Shown piece by piece: positions 46,152-58,600 of a stretch of 64,000 nucleotides of DNA (the stretch's first letter is position 1; the number at the start of each line of letters is the position of its first letter). Source of the DNA: Brachypodium distachyon (Eukaryota > Streptophyta > Magnoliopsida > Poales > Poaceae); contig NC_016133.3 of NCBI RefSeq assembly GCF_000005505.3, forward strand, positions 54,029,237 to 54,093,236, in the 5' to 3' direction. The translations under genes were made by a program, and so were the position numbers. The notes below the pieces were generated by a model, which ran no database searches, was not told where the DNA came from, and worked only from the letters and a program-made list of their open reading frames with translations.

Positions 46152-47605
46152 TGGCAACTTTTTTAAATTACCTTTTTTATATGATGACTTGTCTTTCTAC
46201 AGTTTTTTTTGTCTATCTTATTTTAAAACCAAAATGCTAAAATTGAGCCTCAAAAAATGCCCGCATTTTTTTTTCTTCATAAAATCATCAAATCTAAACC
46301 ATGACGATAAGTAAACATGCACCCTAACACACTGAAGTAGAATCAATCTCATTCGAACATAGAAAATATTCAAAATCATCAAATCTGAACCAATTAAGGA
46401 TACATGATTTTTTTTAACCAACTCCAGTCTCAGATTTTATTGCAGGGAGAAGAGTGAGATATCACCTCAGTTGCCACTTGCTGCTAATTAACAGAAGCTA
46501 AATCATTAACAAGAAACATCAATCCTGGCAAAAAAGAAGAAGAAGCAAGAATGCTGCAAGGGAAATAGAGAACTGATGTGAGATTATTTGCACCAACCGG
46601 ACTAAAAAATGCCCTCAGATTCCGCGTCAAATTGACTGAAAAATTAAAAAGTTATGACCAAGTGAAATTTGATCCGAATATTGTTGTTTGGCCAAATTGA
46701 GAACTGAATTCATGTCTGCATTTCTTGTCTATAATATGGTTTGTGTGTCATGCGAATTCTCACTTGCATGGAACATTTACGGAAACTGCAGTCCTTTATG
46801 ATCTATTGAAATCCTATTTATAGTCCACAAGATTCCATATTTACAACTTGCAGCTACCTCAAGACTGAACTGATCAAGCAATAATAGGGTATATTTAGAA
46901 AATGCAGCTCCTGCTCTCAATCGATTATCTACACCTTTCACTGTATTTTTTTACCTAATGAAAAAGACACCAAAACAAGTGTTTTAGACTTGTAAATTAG
47001 TAAACTGAGAAAACACTAAATATTGGATCCCTATCGGCCGGCTTCTCCCTACTCCAAAGATCACGGACAGTTTCTTCAGAAAGTGTGTTTTTTGTCATCC
47101 CCGTGAATGTTAGGAACTGAAATTGAATTAATATGTGCTCCACATCAGAATGAAGGCATGCATTCATCCACTTGAAAATGAAGACATATTTAAAATACAT
47201 GAATGGAAAAATAACTTCACGAGAGGAGCCGATATACCTTGTCCTATAACGTGTCAATCCCTTTTCGCTACGGCGCTTCAGTGCCACAAATACACTTCAC
47301 GCCATCTTCTTAGCCCTACATATTACACGGGACATATAATTCAGTCATTCATGCTTGAAAAAATATTTTATGTGAACCCAAAAATAGGAATTGTGGAGAC
47401 CATTGCTCATGTAGGCACACGAAACATGAAATATATCAAATTTCTCAACCCAAACTCTAAAGTACCATCTCTAACTCTGTGCCATCCATCGACGGGTGAG
47501 AATGCACATGATCCTTCTGAAGGACTACCACTGCGCCACCATGCTTAAAATTATACTTGAAAATGCTAGGTACTTAGAGAAAATCACCGTAAATAAAATA
47601 AGATA

Positions 47606-47731
47606 CTCCCTCCGTCCAACAAAAGATGTCTCAAGTTTTTTCTCAAAATTTGAATGTATCTATACATGACTTAGTGTATAGATGCATTCAAATTTAGTCA
47701 AAGTTGAGACATCCTTTGTTAGACGGAGGAA
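47606..47731. mobile_element. Stowaway-like MITE inside the Helitron
   Basis: Ends CTCCCTCCGTCCAACAAAAG and CTTTGTTAGACGGAGGAAT form inverted repeats. The core has matching gtatct/agatgc arms. Confidence 0.82.
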
Positions 47732-47984
47732 TACTGAAATCTTCCAGCTCGACATGCAAAATTGCCCATAATGTAATCTGGTTTATTTGTCCATTCATAT
47801 TGTCCGCAGTATTATTTGTCTGACCGTACGATTGACGCAGTCTCTTTACTATACCACTCATATTTAGTGAATTTTGTTCCCGTTGCCTCTTTATGTCATT
47901 CGGACCTACATAAATGTGTTAAATTTAGCATATGAGCAAATCCGTAGTCAAATCAGCGGTTGTTGCCCACATTTACCTGAGCCT

Positions 47985-48473
47985 TGGGAGTTGGTGATGT
48001 CCTGAAATGGGGTACGTTCTCCATCGGTAGTGGCCGCCGACACGACATGATGAGCTTGAACAGTATGAATGATTGTCAGATTAAATCGTTGGACAGATTA
48101 TATCATATACGAAATAAATATAAGAATGCAAATATGAACAGTACCTTGTGAAATGGATAGGGGTGTATGTGGCACAGTGTTTGCGCCATTGGTAGCTGCA
48201 GCTGAAGGTTGTTTATTTCCATTGGCTTCACGCCGTCTAGCCAGAATATTATCTCTATTACGTGCATAGTATTCTCTGCTTCTCTGATTCTTTAATTCCT
48301 AGCTTGGTCTTAGTCACATGCACCAATATTGCAGGTCAGAAACAGTAGCGTTCATTACACTAAAAAAATATGAGGCATTTAGTAGGTGCCAGTGGCTGTT
48401 ACTTACCCAAGTCTTGGCCGTTGCTTATATCTTGGAATGGGAAGGGAGGCCCAGTGCATTTGCGAGATGACAT
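47985..48473 (-). pseudogene. Helitron helicase N-terminus-like fragments
   Basis: Minus-strand exon-like pieces: MSSRKCTGPPFPFQDISNGQ (48473-48407), KNQRSREYYARNRDNILARR (48298 downward), and TDGERTPFQDITNSQ (about 48045-47985). The PFQDI(S/T)N motif occurs twice. The basic REYYARNRDNIL stretch is the kind seen at the start of plant Helitron helicase-like proteins. The frames do not join cleanly and no Rep or helicase motif follows. Confidence 0.5.
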
Positions 48474-48779
48474 GTTAATAGGTCTCTGTCATGTCACAGG
48501 CACATGGAAACTTAACTGTTAAAATTAATACACGCATGGTCTCATTCAGAAAAAGTTAGTTATAGGCATCCAACATGTCTCGACTCAAGAACGCAAAACA
48601 TGCTATACACATGGTTCAGAAATCTAATTATCCACCCTTGAGAAGCATTTCAACAAACACACGATGTGCTAACTTTTCAACGTCTGAAACTCAGCTATTG
48701 AATCTGAACCAGAATTTGCGAAAAGGGCAAAAACAGAGAAAGAGTAGTTGCCGTGTCAATCACCTGATTCTCCGCAAAA

Positions 48780-49080
48780 ATTCGGCCGGCCGATGAAAGT
48801 AGGACTGGGCGGCAGCGGCGGCCCGCGAGGCGCGGTGCGGGAGGAGACGTCGGCGGCGGCGCGAGGCGGCGAGGCGGAGTGAGGGCAACGGCAGCAGACC
48901 TCGAGGCGCAAGGCGGGAGGAGACGTCGGGGCGGGCGGCGGCGTGGGGCGGGAGGAGACGTGGGCGGCGGGGCGGCGTGAAGGCGGCGGCGGCAGGCGGA
49001 CGGGCGACGTCAGGGCATGCGGGCGGCGATCGGTCTGCGGAGGCGGGGAAAAAGGAAACACCGGGAGGGAAAAGGAATAG
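48780..49080. other. GC-rich block near the Helitron 5' end
   Basis: A GC-rich, Pro/Arg-codon-heavy segment just inside the Helitron 5' end. It looks like a captured or resident 5' UTR/first-exon region; no domain is visible. Confidence 0.4.
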
Positions 49081-49280
49081 ATCGATTGACGAAGAGGTAC
49101 GTGGGGTCGGCCGATCGGGAGTTCGGACGCAGAGAGGGATAGGACGTTAATTATTCGTTAAACGCACCCATGAAAGAAATAATCCATGTTTAGTGAGTCT
49201 GATTGTGGGGTTATTGGTAGTCCGTGTACGTTTAGTGGGATGGACGTTGGAATGAATATATTGATGCTTTTATAAGTAGT

Positions 49281-49306
49281 AGAGATAGAGATAGAGATAG
49301 AGATAG
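49281..49306. repeat. (AGAGAT)n microsatellite at Helitron 5' edge
   Basis: Four copies of agagat-type hexamers directly outside and overlapping the TCTC start of the Helitron. Confidence 0.85.
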
Positions 49307-51178
49307 TATCACTTCGATCACCCACCGCGTATCAGTCTGGCCGGGCTTCTATACGTACGGTATATCTGAAATTGTAATACTGTATTCCTTTTTGCTAAAT
49401 CCGTGACATGTAATTCCGGCCGGAGAGCGTGTGTGCTTATATTTCCTGATGGATTCGATTCTAGTGTTTGCAGAACATACATGACTTACATTGAACGTTC
49501 TGTATAATTTCTGTAGTAATTTGTACGTACGTACTCCTACCTGTTAGGCGTGACTCGTGATAATCCGGCATTTTTTCGAGAAAATAATCCGGCATTTGTT
49601 TGCTTGTGTCTTTTCATTGTATAAAAAATCTGCACTGTTGCGGAACCTGGGGTCTTTTAAAGGTCGGGTAGTTTCGATGAAAAGCATGTGCCGTGCACAA
49701 GTTATCTGGTTAAGTCTTGCTAGGTACTCCGTAGAAGTTTTTAAAAGAAGTCTTGCTAGATAGGAGTATAACGTTACGTGATATACGTGTTTTGAACTTT
49801 AGATTCCGCTGCTACCTACAGCTGGTCAATGTCAACTTCAAGTAAGAAATAAAATGAGACACAACGGATTTTTTTTCTTTTTATAGACAAATTCACGCCA
49901 ACTTTGAGTTTGAATGAGGACTCTTCCTCTTTTCTTTGAACGGTGAGAATCAGGACTCTTTTTTTTTTAGAAAGAATCGGGACTCTTTTTTATAAGGAGA
50001 ACACATGAATGACTCTTTTTTATTTTTTGAGAATCACACATGAACGAGTTTTTTAGGGAAATGATCAATATCGCCCGACCGATCCAACGATTCGATCGGC
50101 TGCCTCCTGTGTATGACACCTGCCGTTTTTGGCGACTTCTTTCCGGTGGTGGCGTGGGCCCTCACTTTTCTTCTTACCTATCCTTACTCTCTTCCACCCG
50201 TTCAACCTTATCTCTTTCCACGCATGCCTGCTCTTTTCCTCGGCCGGCCCAACCACCATGGCATCAAGCTGCGAGCTTCAAGAGCAAGGAAAGGCTACTG
50301 CCGATGCTGCGGGCGACGACCACTGTTGCTGCAAGCGACGGCCGCTGGTGCTGCCAACTATGCTGCAAGGAGGCATTCGAGCGATGGCCGGCGGTGTTGT
50401 GCCGGCGGTGCTGCAGGCGACGGCCGCCGGTGCTACCCGCTATGCTGCAAGGAGGCATTCGAGCAATGGCCGCCGGTGCTGCGAGCAACCACTGCCGGTG
50501 CCGCGAGCGATGCTGCAAGGAGGCATTCGGGCAACGGCCGCCGGTGTTGTGAGATCCCAACGCTGGTGCGGCGAGCGATGCGGGAAGGAGGCATTCGGGC
50601 AACGGCCGCCGGTGCTACGAGTGACCGCCACCGTTGCTGCGAACGACCACCGTCGGTGCTGCAAGCGATGCTGCAAGGAGGCGGGCAGTGTTGGAGATGG
50701 TGCTTCGAGGAGGCGCCAGTGCTAAGAGGAGGCTAGGCGGTCGTGTTTTCTCGTGGCTGCTGTCGGCGGTGCTGCGACCTAGGGTTGGCGCTGCCGCGAC
50801 CTGCGGCCAGGGCTGCGACGACAACACGCCTAGAACGCAAAGGCGCCGGTGTTGCTGCTCCGACGATGCTGCGAGGAAGGAATTTTTGAGGGAGACGAGA
50901 CGGTGCGTTGGGGACTCATGGAATCGGGTTCAGTTAGGAACGAAGGACGGGATGGATAGAAGATCTAGCGGTGGACCGTGTGTGCATCGTACGCTAGCTA
51001 GGCGGAGGATCGGTGTGTTTTATCGCCCGACCGACGCCTAGCACGCCCCATTTTTTTAGGAGAACATGAATGTTTTTTTTAGAAAAACACCCAAAGAGTC
51101 CGGAAAGAATAATAATGCGAAACTAGGCCGTAGCTGAAGGTGAAAGCCCACGTGCATGACACTCGTTTCCAAATTCCA
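49307..51178. other. Intergenic DNA with a GC-rich repeat array
   Basis: 49307-50060 shows only T-rich anonymous sequence. 50069-51034 is the GC-rich block described separately. 51035-51178 leads into the eIF3g 5' UTR. No real gene was recognised. Confidence 0.5.
50300..50700. repeat. GC-rich degenerate tandem repeat
   Basis: The phrase tgctgcaaggaggcattcg recurs, with variation, near 50362, 50441, 50511, 50578 and 50671, spaced about 70-90 bp apart. The intervening text is built from gccgccggtgctgcgagc variants. It keeps several frames open at once, so the frames are not evidence of a gene. Confidence 0.75.
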
Positions 51179-51325
51179 AAAGCCCAACAAGCCCACGTCC
51201 ACCTCGCTGAATAAATTCGTCCAGCAGCTGATCCGAACCACCTATCCCCAAGCCCAACCAGACTCGAAAGCAATCCGCCCACACCGCCGCACCCCGAACC
51301 CTAGCGCCCTGCGAAACCAGCGACG

Positions 51326-51668
51326 ATGGCGGCGGGCAAGATCCGGTGGGGGGAGCTCGAGGAGGACGACGGGGGCGACCTCGACTTCCTGCTCCCGCCG
51401 AGGGTTGTCATCGGGCCCGACGAGAACGGCATCAAGAAGACGATCGAGTACCGCTTCGACGACGACGGCAACAAGGTGAAGGTCACCACCACCACCCGCG
51501 TCCGCAAGCTCGCCCGCGCGCGCCTCTCCAAGGCCGCCATCGAGCGCCGCTCCTGGGGGAAGTTCGGCGACGCCGCCAAAGAGGACGCCGGCTCGCGGCT
51601 CACCATGGTCTCGACAGAGGAGATCCTCCTCGAGCGCCCACGCGCCCCAGGTTCGTCTCTGTTATATA

Positions 51669-51711
<43 letters not shown>

Positions 51712-53398
51712 TTACTTAGATCTCCGCCAATTGGTCTGTCTCGAATTACATGTTCCGTCAATGGTCACCGTCTAGGTCAAATTTGTGGAAGTTAGGTTAG
51801 ATTGCTGCCCATCCCATCTTAGCATGTTAGAATCGAGACTGGTGATGTGGAAACCAACTTTGTTGTTCTGAAAGCTTAGATACAGTAAGGTGATTGTGGT
51901 ATTTTAGTGTTTAGATGTACGTCTTGGTTAAAACGGGGATTAGGTTTGTTGCAATGACATTGTCACCTGAAGTTATTTATCTGTTTCATAGGTTTTGAGC
52001 TATGCTGGTACCGAGTATGAGTACATCATAACAGCTACAGAAATTCAGTTTTTATTTGTTAAGAGAAGCTACCTTTGAATTTAATGGAATGAGTTCTAGG
52101 TTGGTTTGGTGGACAGTTATATTCCAGTTGAGTTAGATGGGTGAGTCGAGATTGGTTGTCGGTCTAGGTAGGAACCGGCTTTGATCTTCTTGAACTTTTG
52201 AGTCAATCAGGTGACTGCGATATCTTAGTGTTGACATGTACATCTAGGTAAAACAGAGATTATATTTGTGGCAATGATATGGTCACCTGAAGCTATCTGT
52301 TTCATAGGATTTGTAGCAATGCTGGTACTGAGTAAGACTACATCGTAACTTCTATAGAAATTCAGTTTTATTTTATATTAAGAGAAGCTACCATTGAATT
52401 TTAATCGAATGGGTTCTAGTTAGGTTTGACTGGTTCTCTGATTGTGCGATTCCCAGGATCAGTTCCAATGAACAGTTAGTTATTGGGTGTATTGTATATC
52501 GATATTTTGGCATACATAAGAGATTGGCCCCATTCTCCTCACTCCAATTGCTTGCAGTAACATTCTGCATTTTGTTCAAGTCCCGATCATGGTTATGTGA
52601 TCCTGATTCCCGGATGCTCATTTTTGATCTTAAATTATTCTGTGGCCCACAAAAGTCACATCTTATATTTTCTGGGGCTGTTGATATTTTGCTTTCTATT
52701 CTGCTACCTCCTATGTTCTGCCCAAGCTGTGTAGCATGAACCTTTTTAATGTTGTACTAGTACATCTTTGTTAATAAATATCTTCATTTTTGTGGTTCTG
52801 AAGTACCTGAACTAGCTGGCATGCTTCATCTCTGTGTGCTTACTTTCCAACTCCTGTAGGAAGCAAAGCTGATGAACCAAGTGCTTCTGGTGATCCACTG
52901 GCAATGGCAAGCAAGGGTGGTGCTGTTCTCATGGTTTGCAGAACTTGTGGTAAGAAGGGTGACCACTGGACCTCGAAGTGCCCATACAAGGACCTTGCTG
53001 GACCTGCTGAGACTGTGGACAGGCCTCCTACTTCTGATGGACCTTCAGCACTAGGTGCATCCGCTAAGGGTTCATCATATGTTCCTCCGAGGTTAAGGGC
53101 TGGTGCGCCTACTGATTCTGGACACGACATGAGGCGCAGGAATGATGAGAACTCTGTCCGTGTTACCAATCTATCAGAGGATACCCGTGAGCCCGACCTC
53201 CTTGAGCTGTTCCGCACATTTGGCCCGGTCAGCCGTGTCTATGTTGCTGTGGATCAGAAGACTGGATCAAGTAGGGGCTTTGGCTTTGTCAACTTTGTCC
53301 ACAGAGAAGATGCAGAGAAGGCTATCAGCAAGCTCAATGGGTATGGTTATGATAACCTTATCCTCCGTGTTGAGTGGGCAACACCAAGGCCCAACTAG
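51326..53398 (+). CDS. eIF3g: Translation initiation factor eIF3 subunit G
   Basis: Two exons, join(51326..51650, 52860..53398), give 287 aa, the expected length for plant eIF3g. The N-terminus MAAGKIRWGELEEDDGGD begins the eIF3g-specific domain. A CCHC zinc knuckle CRTCGKKGDHWTSKC lies at 135-149 (Cys135, Cys138, His144, Cys149). The C-terminus is an RRM (about 207-285) with RNP1 RGFGFVNF at 247-254. The protein is part of the eIF3 complex on the 40S subunit and contributes to scanning and reinitiation in the cytosol. The single 1.2-kb intron carries an AT microsatellite and an internal tandem duplication. It looks like an intact housekeeping gene. Confidence 0.95.
51662..51710. repeat. (AT)n microsatellite in eIF3g intron
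   Basis: About 45 bp of alternating TA starting 12 bases after the splice donor. Confidence 0.9.
51838..52430. repeat. Tandem duplication inside eIF3g intron, about 307-bp period
   Basis: 51838-52110 and 52147-52430 align over most of their length. Shared blocks include gtcacctgaag, ctgtttcatagg, gaaattcagtttt and aagagaagctacc. Confidence 0.82.
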
Positions 53399-54081
53399 TT
53401 GCTACCTATTAGCATTGGGGATTTCCGTGAAGTATTCTGCCAGTATGGTCTTTTGAAATACTAGTACCTTTTGTACTGCCCATATCATGCGTCGTGAACT
53501 TTTGTGGTTGTGTTATGCCTTTGTCGAGAATAACAGTACTCTGCTTCTGTTTATGCTAATAGTCCGAAAGTGAATTTTGTAAGGATGGCATGGGAGTTTC
53601 ATAATCATTATGTTTTGTAGAGTGGTTGCTTTATTTTGCTCTGTCGTTGGGCAGTCAGTTCTTGTGAAATTTTGACTGGCAGTTTTCAGTTGTCGCAGAA
53701 CCACTCCATTACCCTAATATTAAATTTGAATCATGGCATCCAGGGGCAAAACAAGCGTGCACAGAACATCTCGACAATCATCTCTGCCGATCTATCAGTT
53801 TTTTCCTTCAACTGACACAGAATAATATCATATGAATGCGATGAATACAACAGTGAGGATAGGAATGCCATACGAATGTGATGATACTACAAAATTGAAT
53901 GAACCAGAAGACTAGAATCGAAGGCCCAACTCCCAAACAGTCTGTATACCCAAGTACGTCAAAATTGAACGAACCAGAGAAGACTAGAATCGAAGGCTCA
54001 ACTCCCAAACAGTATGATCTGTATACCCCTCTCAGCAATGCAGCAGCTCGCACCTGTGCTCCCAAAGCCAAAGGAATCTGA
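53399..54081. other. Convergent 3' region, eIF3g / NTF2-like gene
   Basis: The 3' UTRs of two convergent genes. It contains the tandem repeat at 53895-54031. No further gene. Confidence 0.7.
53895..54031. repeat. Two-copy tandem repeat, about 70 bp
   Basis: Both copies contain agactagaatcgaaggc and caactcccaaacagt. They lie just past the stop of the minus-strand NTF2-like gene, probably in its 3' UTR. Confidence 0.85.
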
Positions 54082-55623
54082 TCACTCGTCGTCGTCGAGG
54101 TGCGAGGCATGGTGGACGCACATGAGCCACTCGTCGCCGACCTTCTCGAACACATTGGTGGCGATCTGCTTGCCCCAGCTGCCACCACTGCCCCTCGTCT
54201 TGACAAGCTCCAGGCAGGTCACATACCCCATGTCGCCCCTGACGTGCACCTCAACCTCCTGCAGCTCCAGACGGAGCGGGAACTCGTGGTCGGCGTCGCA
54301 CACCATCTCCCAGCTCCGCATCACCGTCTCATGCCCGCCGATCCGCCCGGCCGAAGGGTGCACCACGTACACGTGCCCCCCCTTGGCCCACACCGACCGC
54401 ATCGCCGCCAGGTCGCCCTCCCGGAACGCGTCGTAGAACCGAGCGTTTGCCGCCAGAACCGCCGACCGCCCATCCTCCCGGAGGTGGCGGAGTTCATCGC
54501 GGAGACGGGCCGCGCTCACGTAGTCCTCATCCTCGATTGCCGCCTCCAGGTCGCGCCGCAGCGTCTCCTCGTCGACGACAGGGATGGCGGTGGTGGCGTT
54601 CTCGGTGTCCGAGCTCGGGCTTCCCTCTGCTGCCTCACCGCTTTTGACGTGAGGAGTGCTGATCTTGGGGTGCAGGCGGGTGCTTGTCATTTGAAGCCCT
54701 GTGTTGCTGGAAAAGATGATACAGAATGTTGCAACACATGGTCAGCAACAATAATCATTGGCAATATTCTTCCGAGAAATAATGATGGTGGATATATGTT
54801 CCAACTTTTCAGAGGGATATGATAGATGTAACAAAAATTCAATCTACTAATAACTGCACTGGATTTAGATTACGAACGTTGAGGAGAGGTGAGGCTACTA
54901 AGCAGATGACAACATAAGACTGATAGTAGAGTTGCTGAACCTAACTAGAGTGAAAAGAAGCAACCTAGCTAGTGGCAAATAATGAGGTCAGTAAGATGTT
55001 ATGAATGGTTGTTTAAGCAAGAGTGGCTGACAGGTGCTAAATTCAACAGCTGCGCTGAGGATTAAGCGTACCTCAATTAGAACAAGGACATAGCACATAT
55101 TAGTGGCATTATGGCTACAATTCTCACTCTCAATTCAGACTCGAATTCAGTTGAGCCAAAAGATGATGTAATTCTATCTTTTTGCAAACCATTTTACTTG
55201 AGTTTCAGGTGAGAAAATTTATAGTCTATGTCTAGTGCTGTTACATTTCAGTTTTCCAACACATCCATGGACCATGGAGGGGGGATAAAGTAACTTGGAT
55301 TACTTAGCCTAAACTGTAAAGTGTAACTGCAAAGACCAAGATTCAGGAATCCCAAGATCCACCTTTATCTAAAATTAGCGCCAAACACACCGATTTTCTA
55401 AGGTGCTACAAACCCAGCTTTGCCCAATCAGCGGACCAATTGGAGAAGAAACCCCCGAAGATAATCTTAAAACGGACTTAGAGAAAGAGAAGCCTCACAA
55501 GCGCTTCGCTCCGACAGGGACGAAGCAGCTGCCAGACGCGGCCGCTGGAAATTCCGTCCGCCACCAAGCCCTCGCCGCCGCCGCCGCCGCCGCCATAGCT
55601 GGGGAAGGATTTGGTGCTGCCAT
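54082..55623 (-). CDS. SnoaL/NTF2-like protein with UVR motif, probably plastidial
   Basis: Two exons, complement(54082..54706, 55499..55623), join in frame to 249 aa. Exon 1 encodes an Ala/Arg/Ser-rich start (MAAPNPSPAMAAAAAARAWW) that looks like a chloroplast transit peptide. Residues about 90-117 (LRRDLEAAIEDEDYVSAARL) match the UVR motif seen in plastid Clp/UvrB-interacting proteins. Residues about 125-245 form an NTF2/SnoaL-like alpha+beta domain, with RFYDAFREGDLAAMRSVWA and the ending WLMCVHHASH. The splice acceptor at 54707 was chosen because it is the only nearby AG that keeps the frame. The exact molecular role is unknown; a ligand-binding or protein-interaction role in plastids is inferred. 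Without exon 1, translation could start at 54690 and would lose the transit peptide. Confidence 0.85.
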
Positions 55624-58600
55624 GACGAGATTAGTATCCGGGTAAGGTTTCCTTCTCGTCGCTCCTTTGTCATGTTCTCCTCTACTTCCTTCTCTGGGCC
55701 TCCTTGTTGACTCTCTTATCTGGGCCTACCTGCCAGCCCGGATGCATAGCTGCCTTAATGGGTAAGCCTCTGAGCCCAGTCAACTGGAGTATATTCCTGG
55801 CCCAAATCACAGTGCTACTTTGCCAGGCCGACACATTCCCCAGTCAATAATGACTAGTCAGTTCAATTTTCCTTCCTTTTGCTCAGAGAAAAAAAAACTG
55901 TTTGTTTTGCTCATAATATCGGCTCACGAAGATTGTGCGTGCTCTCTCCGTCCCATATTAAATACTGAAATATTACATGTATCTAGACAAATTTAAGTAT
56001 ATAAAATTATAAATATGTTTATATTTAAACAAATTTGAGACACTTAATATTGGACGGAGCGAGTACAACATTAGAGAGTACACACGCAAGAAAACCGAGT
56101 GTGAACAGGAAAAAAAAGATTGCAAAGAACAACCAGTAAAATACTAATGGGGACAATTACTGAAAACCCAATTCCACTTCCACCACAGGAGAGGCTCTTT
56201 TCGCGTGGCATGAGGGCGACCTCTGAGGAAGCTGTTGGCCCCAGATCGATCGTATTCATCGGCAACTGCATGTAACCTGCAGGTGCAGTGTAGCATCTAG
56301 CTGCCCGCTGTACGCACCTTCACTGTTTTACCGGTCTCTAGTGGAGTTTGTTTACCGATGGCACTGAAAGTATGGGGGGATGCACACCCATGCACAGAGC
56401 CTGGTAAAAAAAAAAACCGAAAGCTGCCGTCGCCATGCCACTGGGGGGCTCGCACTTTGATGCTGCTACCACCGGAATGGAGTGGGGCAATCAGTAACAT
56501 TTTATTCGGACAGCTTCTTCTTTCTTCTCGCTCCTCGGCCATCTGTTCTGTTTCTGTTCTGTTGTGTTCCAACCAAAGCATATAATTTTACCGCTTTATC
56601 AGTGGTGGCAGTGAGACCACACACCCCCCACACACACACTGCAGTTGGCATTTTGGCATGCACCAAAGGCAGTAGGAGTAGTTACGTGCTTAACGTGCCC
56701 TTGTTTTCCTTGTCCTCTGGCTCTTGCCCCTAAACACGGAGCAGGCTTGCACTTGGCGTGTAGCCACCCCACATCCACTTTGCATGCTGCTACTATCTGT
56801 CGCATGCACCTACTACGACCTTTAAAGGCAAGAAATTGAGTTACCGTCATGTAGATATCTCTTAACCACCGTCGTCATCCCGTCAAAAGATATGCGTCAA
56901 CTCGATCTTAATATGAACTGATCTGCTAGAATACATTTCCAGCTTTCTTATAATTAGTGTTTTAACAGGATTTCCTTCTGGTCTTAAGCTAGCCCGTGGT
57001 AAAAAGTTATAGTGTACACACATGCATCCATATGAACCAGAGCATGATTTCACAAGTTGTACATGAATTGTAGCAATTGACCAGCAAAATGCACAGAGTA
57101 TAACTCTCACCGGCAACTCGGCAAGGCAACGGTAGACGTGCATGCATGCGCTGCACACAGGACTGCACATGCAAAAGCATATAGGCAGACGAGAGCTTTT
57201 GTTTATTAATGCGTGTCTGTGTTCAGGAACCGAGCGTACATACGGTATCAGAATGTAACGAAAAGTTTGCAATTGCATTTGCAGCAGCATCCCATTTGTC
57301 CTGTGGCTCTTATCCCTAAACAGGCAGCCGTTTTGTCTCTGGCATCTACTAACTGCTAGCTAGCTTGTGTGCATGCATGATCTGATGATCACAAGCTAAT
57401 CACCAACAACGTACTGCTGGATGAGATCGCTTTACTAACCAGGACTAGCTGCACGAGAGCCCAGAGAGGAGGGGGGGAATATTTAGCCCGGCGACAAGCC
57501 ATCATTCCCCGTCTATTCCCTTCCATTTCAACACACGATGTACTGCACCTGCTGCATGCGTGATAGGCCGCGGTATAAATCAGTACGTGCAGGATATTAT
57601 AATCGGTCATTCTGTGCTGTTCTAGGGGATAAACATGAATTGGTCACCGTGTTTGTACAGAGTTAACTAGTAATGGTGTTCAGTACTTCAGTCATATCCA
57701 ATCTGGTACTATGCGCGGTTTATAGTAAACAACTGTCCATTACCAAATGCTCAGACCAGACATTCTCCAAACAGGCCAAAAAAACACTACTACGGAGTAA
57801 TTCTTGGGTTCAGAACAAAAGAAGATGTGCGAACACATCAGTGCATATTTGCATGGCACGTAACCAACAGTACGAATCTGTCCTGTATCTTCACGTACGT
57901 ACAGGCACACCGCTGGATATTCAAACGTAAAGCCAGGCAGGGGCCGTCTTGCAAGGGGAGAAGAGAGACGGGGGGAAAATCTTTGGAGAGGCTGAAAAGA
58001 AAAGGTGAATTCGTTACGCTTTTTGCCTGGCGCGCGCGCGGCAACTTTCCCTTTTCCCCGCGCGTCAAGCTAGCTAGCTAGCGTCTGCCTCTTTTCCGGT
58101 AAAAAAGCGGCGGCGGCAGGCAGGAAGCGTGCGCACTCCGGCCGGTTGCGAGTGGTTGCCGAGCTCCCCTTTTCCGGTCTCTCGTTGCCGCATGGCTTCC
58201 GACTCCGAGGCGCATCGCGTAGACGCGTACGCCGAAACCTCCCTTCATTTCCATCTCTACCGGAAAAGACGACTGGGCATTCCTGTTCAGACGACTGGGC
58301 AGATGTATTGGCAGTTCTTCATCATTAACTACCGTGCACTGCATATCAGCATATGCATGCCATGATGAGGTGCTCTGTGATGGAGTAGTAATGGCTCATA
58401 GCTAACGCCGTGATACTAGCTCATGGTTTTGATTTGCTAATTACTCCCCCGTTCCTAAATGGATGCTGAGTTGATTCCATCTCCAATCAGCTATTTTCAG
58501 CGGTGCTAGTACTAACAGACACGCACGATATATGTATATCTGATACTCTGATCCCATGCACGGAAGATAGATCAATGAAGAAATGGAAGAACCAAAACTG

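Larger units (their letters stand above)
42160..49285 (-). mobile_element. Composite Helitron carrying gene fragments
   Basis: On the minus strand the 5' end reads A|TCTCTACTACTTATAAAAGC at 49285, a start common in grass Helitrons, preceded by host A. A 3' end reading GCTCACTAG|T, with the hairpin-forming palindrome TTGCACGTGCAA about 10 bases upstream, occurs at 42160 and again at 46112. Helitrons insert between A and T, start with TC and end in CTRR behind a short hairpin, and these sites fit. No HUH Rep or full helicase is present, so it is non-autonomous. Contents are a Ulp1-like pseudogene (42411-46047) and helicase N-terminus-like scraps (47985-48473). A MITE at 47606-47731 inserted later. 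Whether this is one 7.1-kb element or a 3.2-kb element next to a second Helitron tail is unresolved. Confidence 0.72.

Noticed and set aside
47135..47548. A 137-codon plus-strand frame inside the Helitron
   Set aside because: No recognisable domain, and it runs against the orientation of the other gene-like pieces of the element.
46112..49285. An autonomous Helitron
   Set aside because: Only helicase N-terminus-like scraps are visible; no HUH Rep motif or helicase motifs were found on either strand.
50040..50736. Three overlapping plus-strand frames of 170-207 codons
   Set aside because: They arise from the tandem repeat, whose sequence keeps several frames open at once; the translated text is repetitive and lacks any domain.
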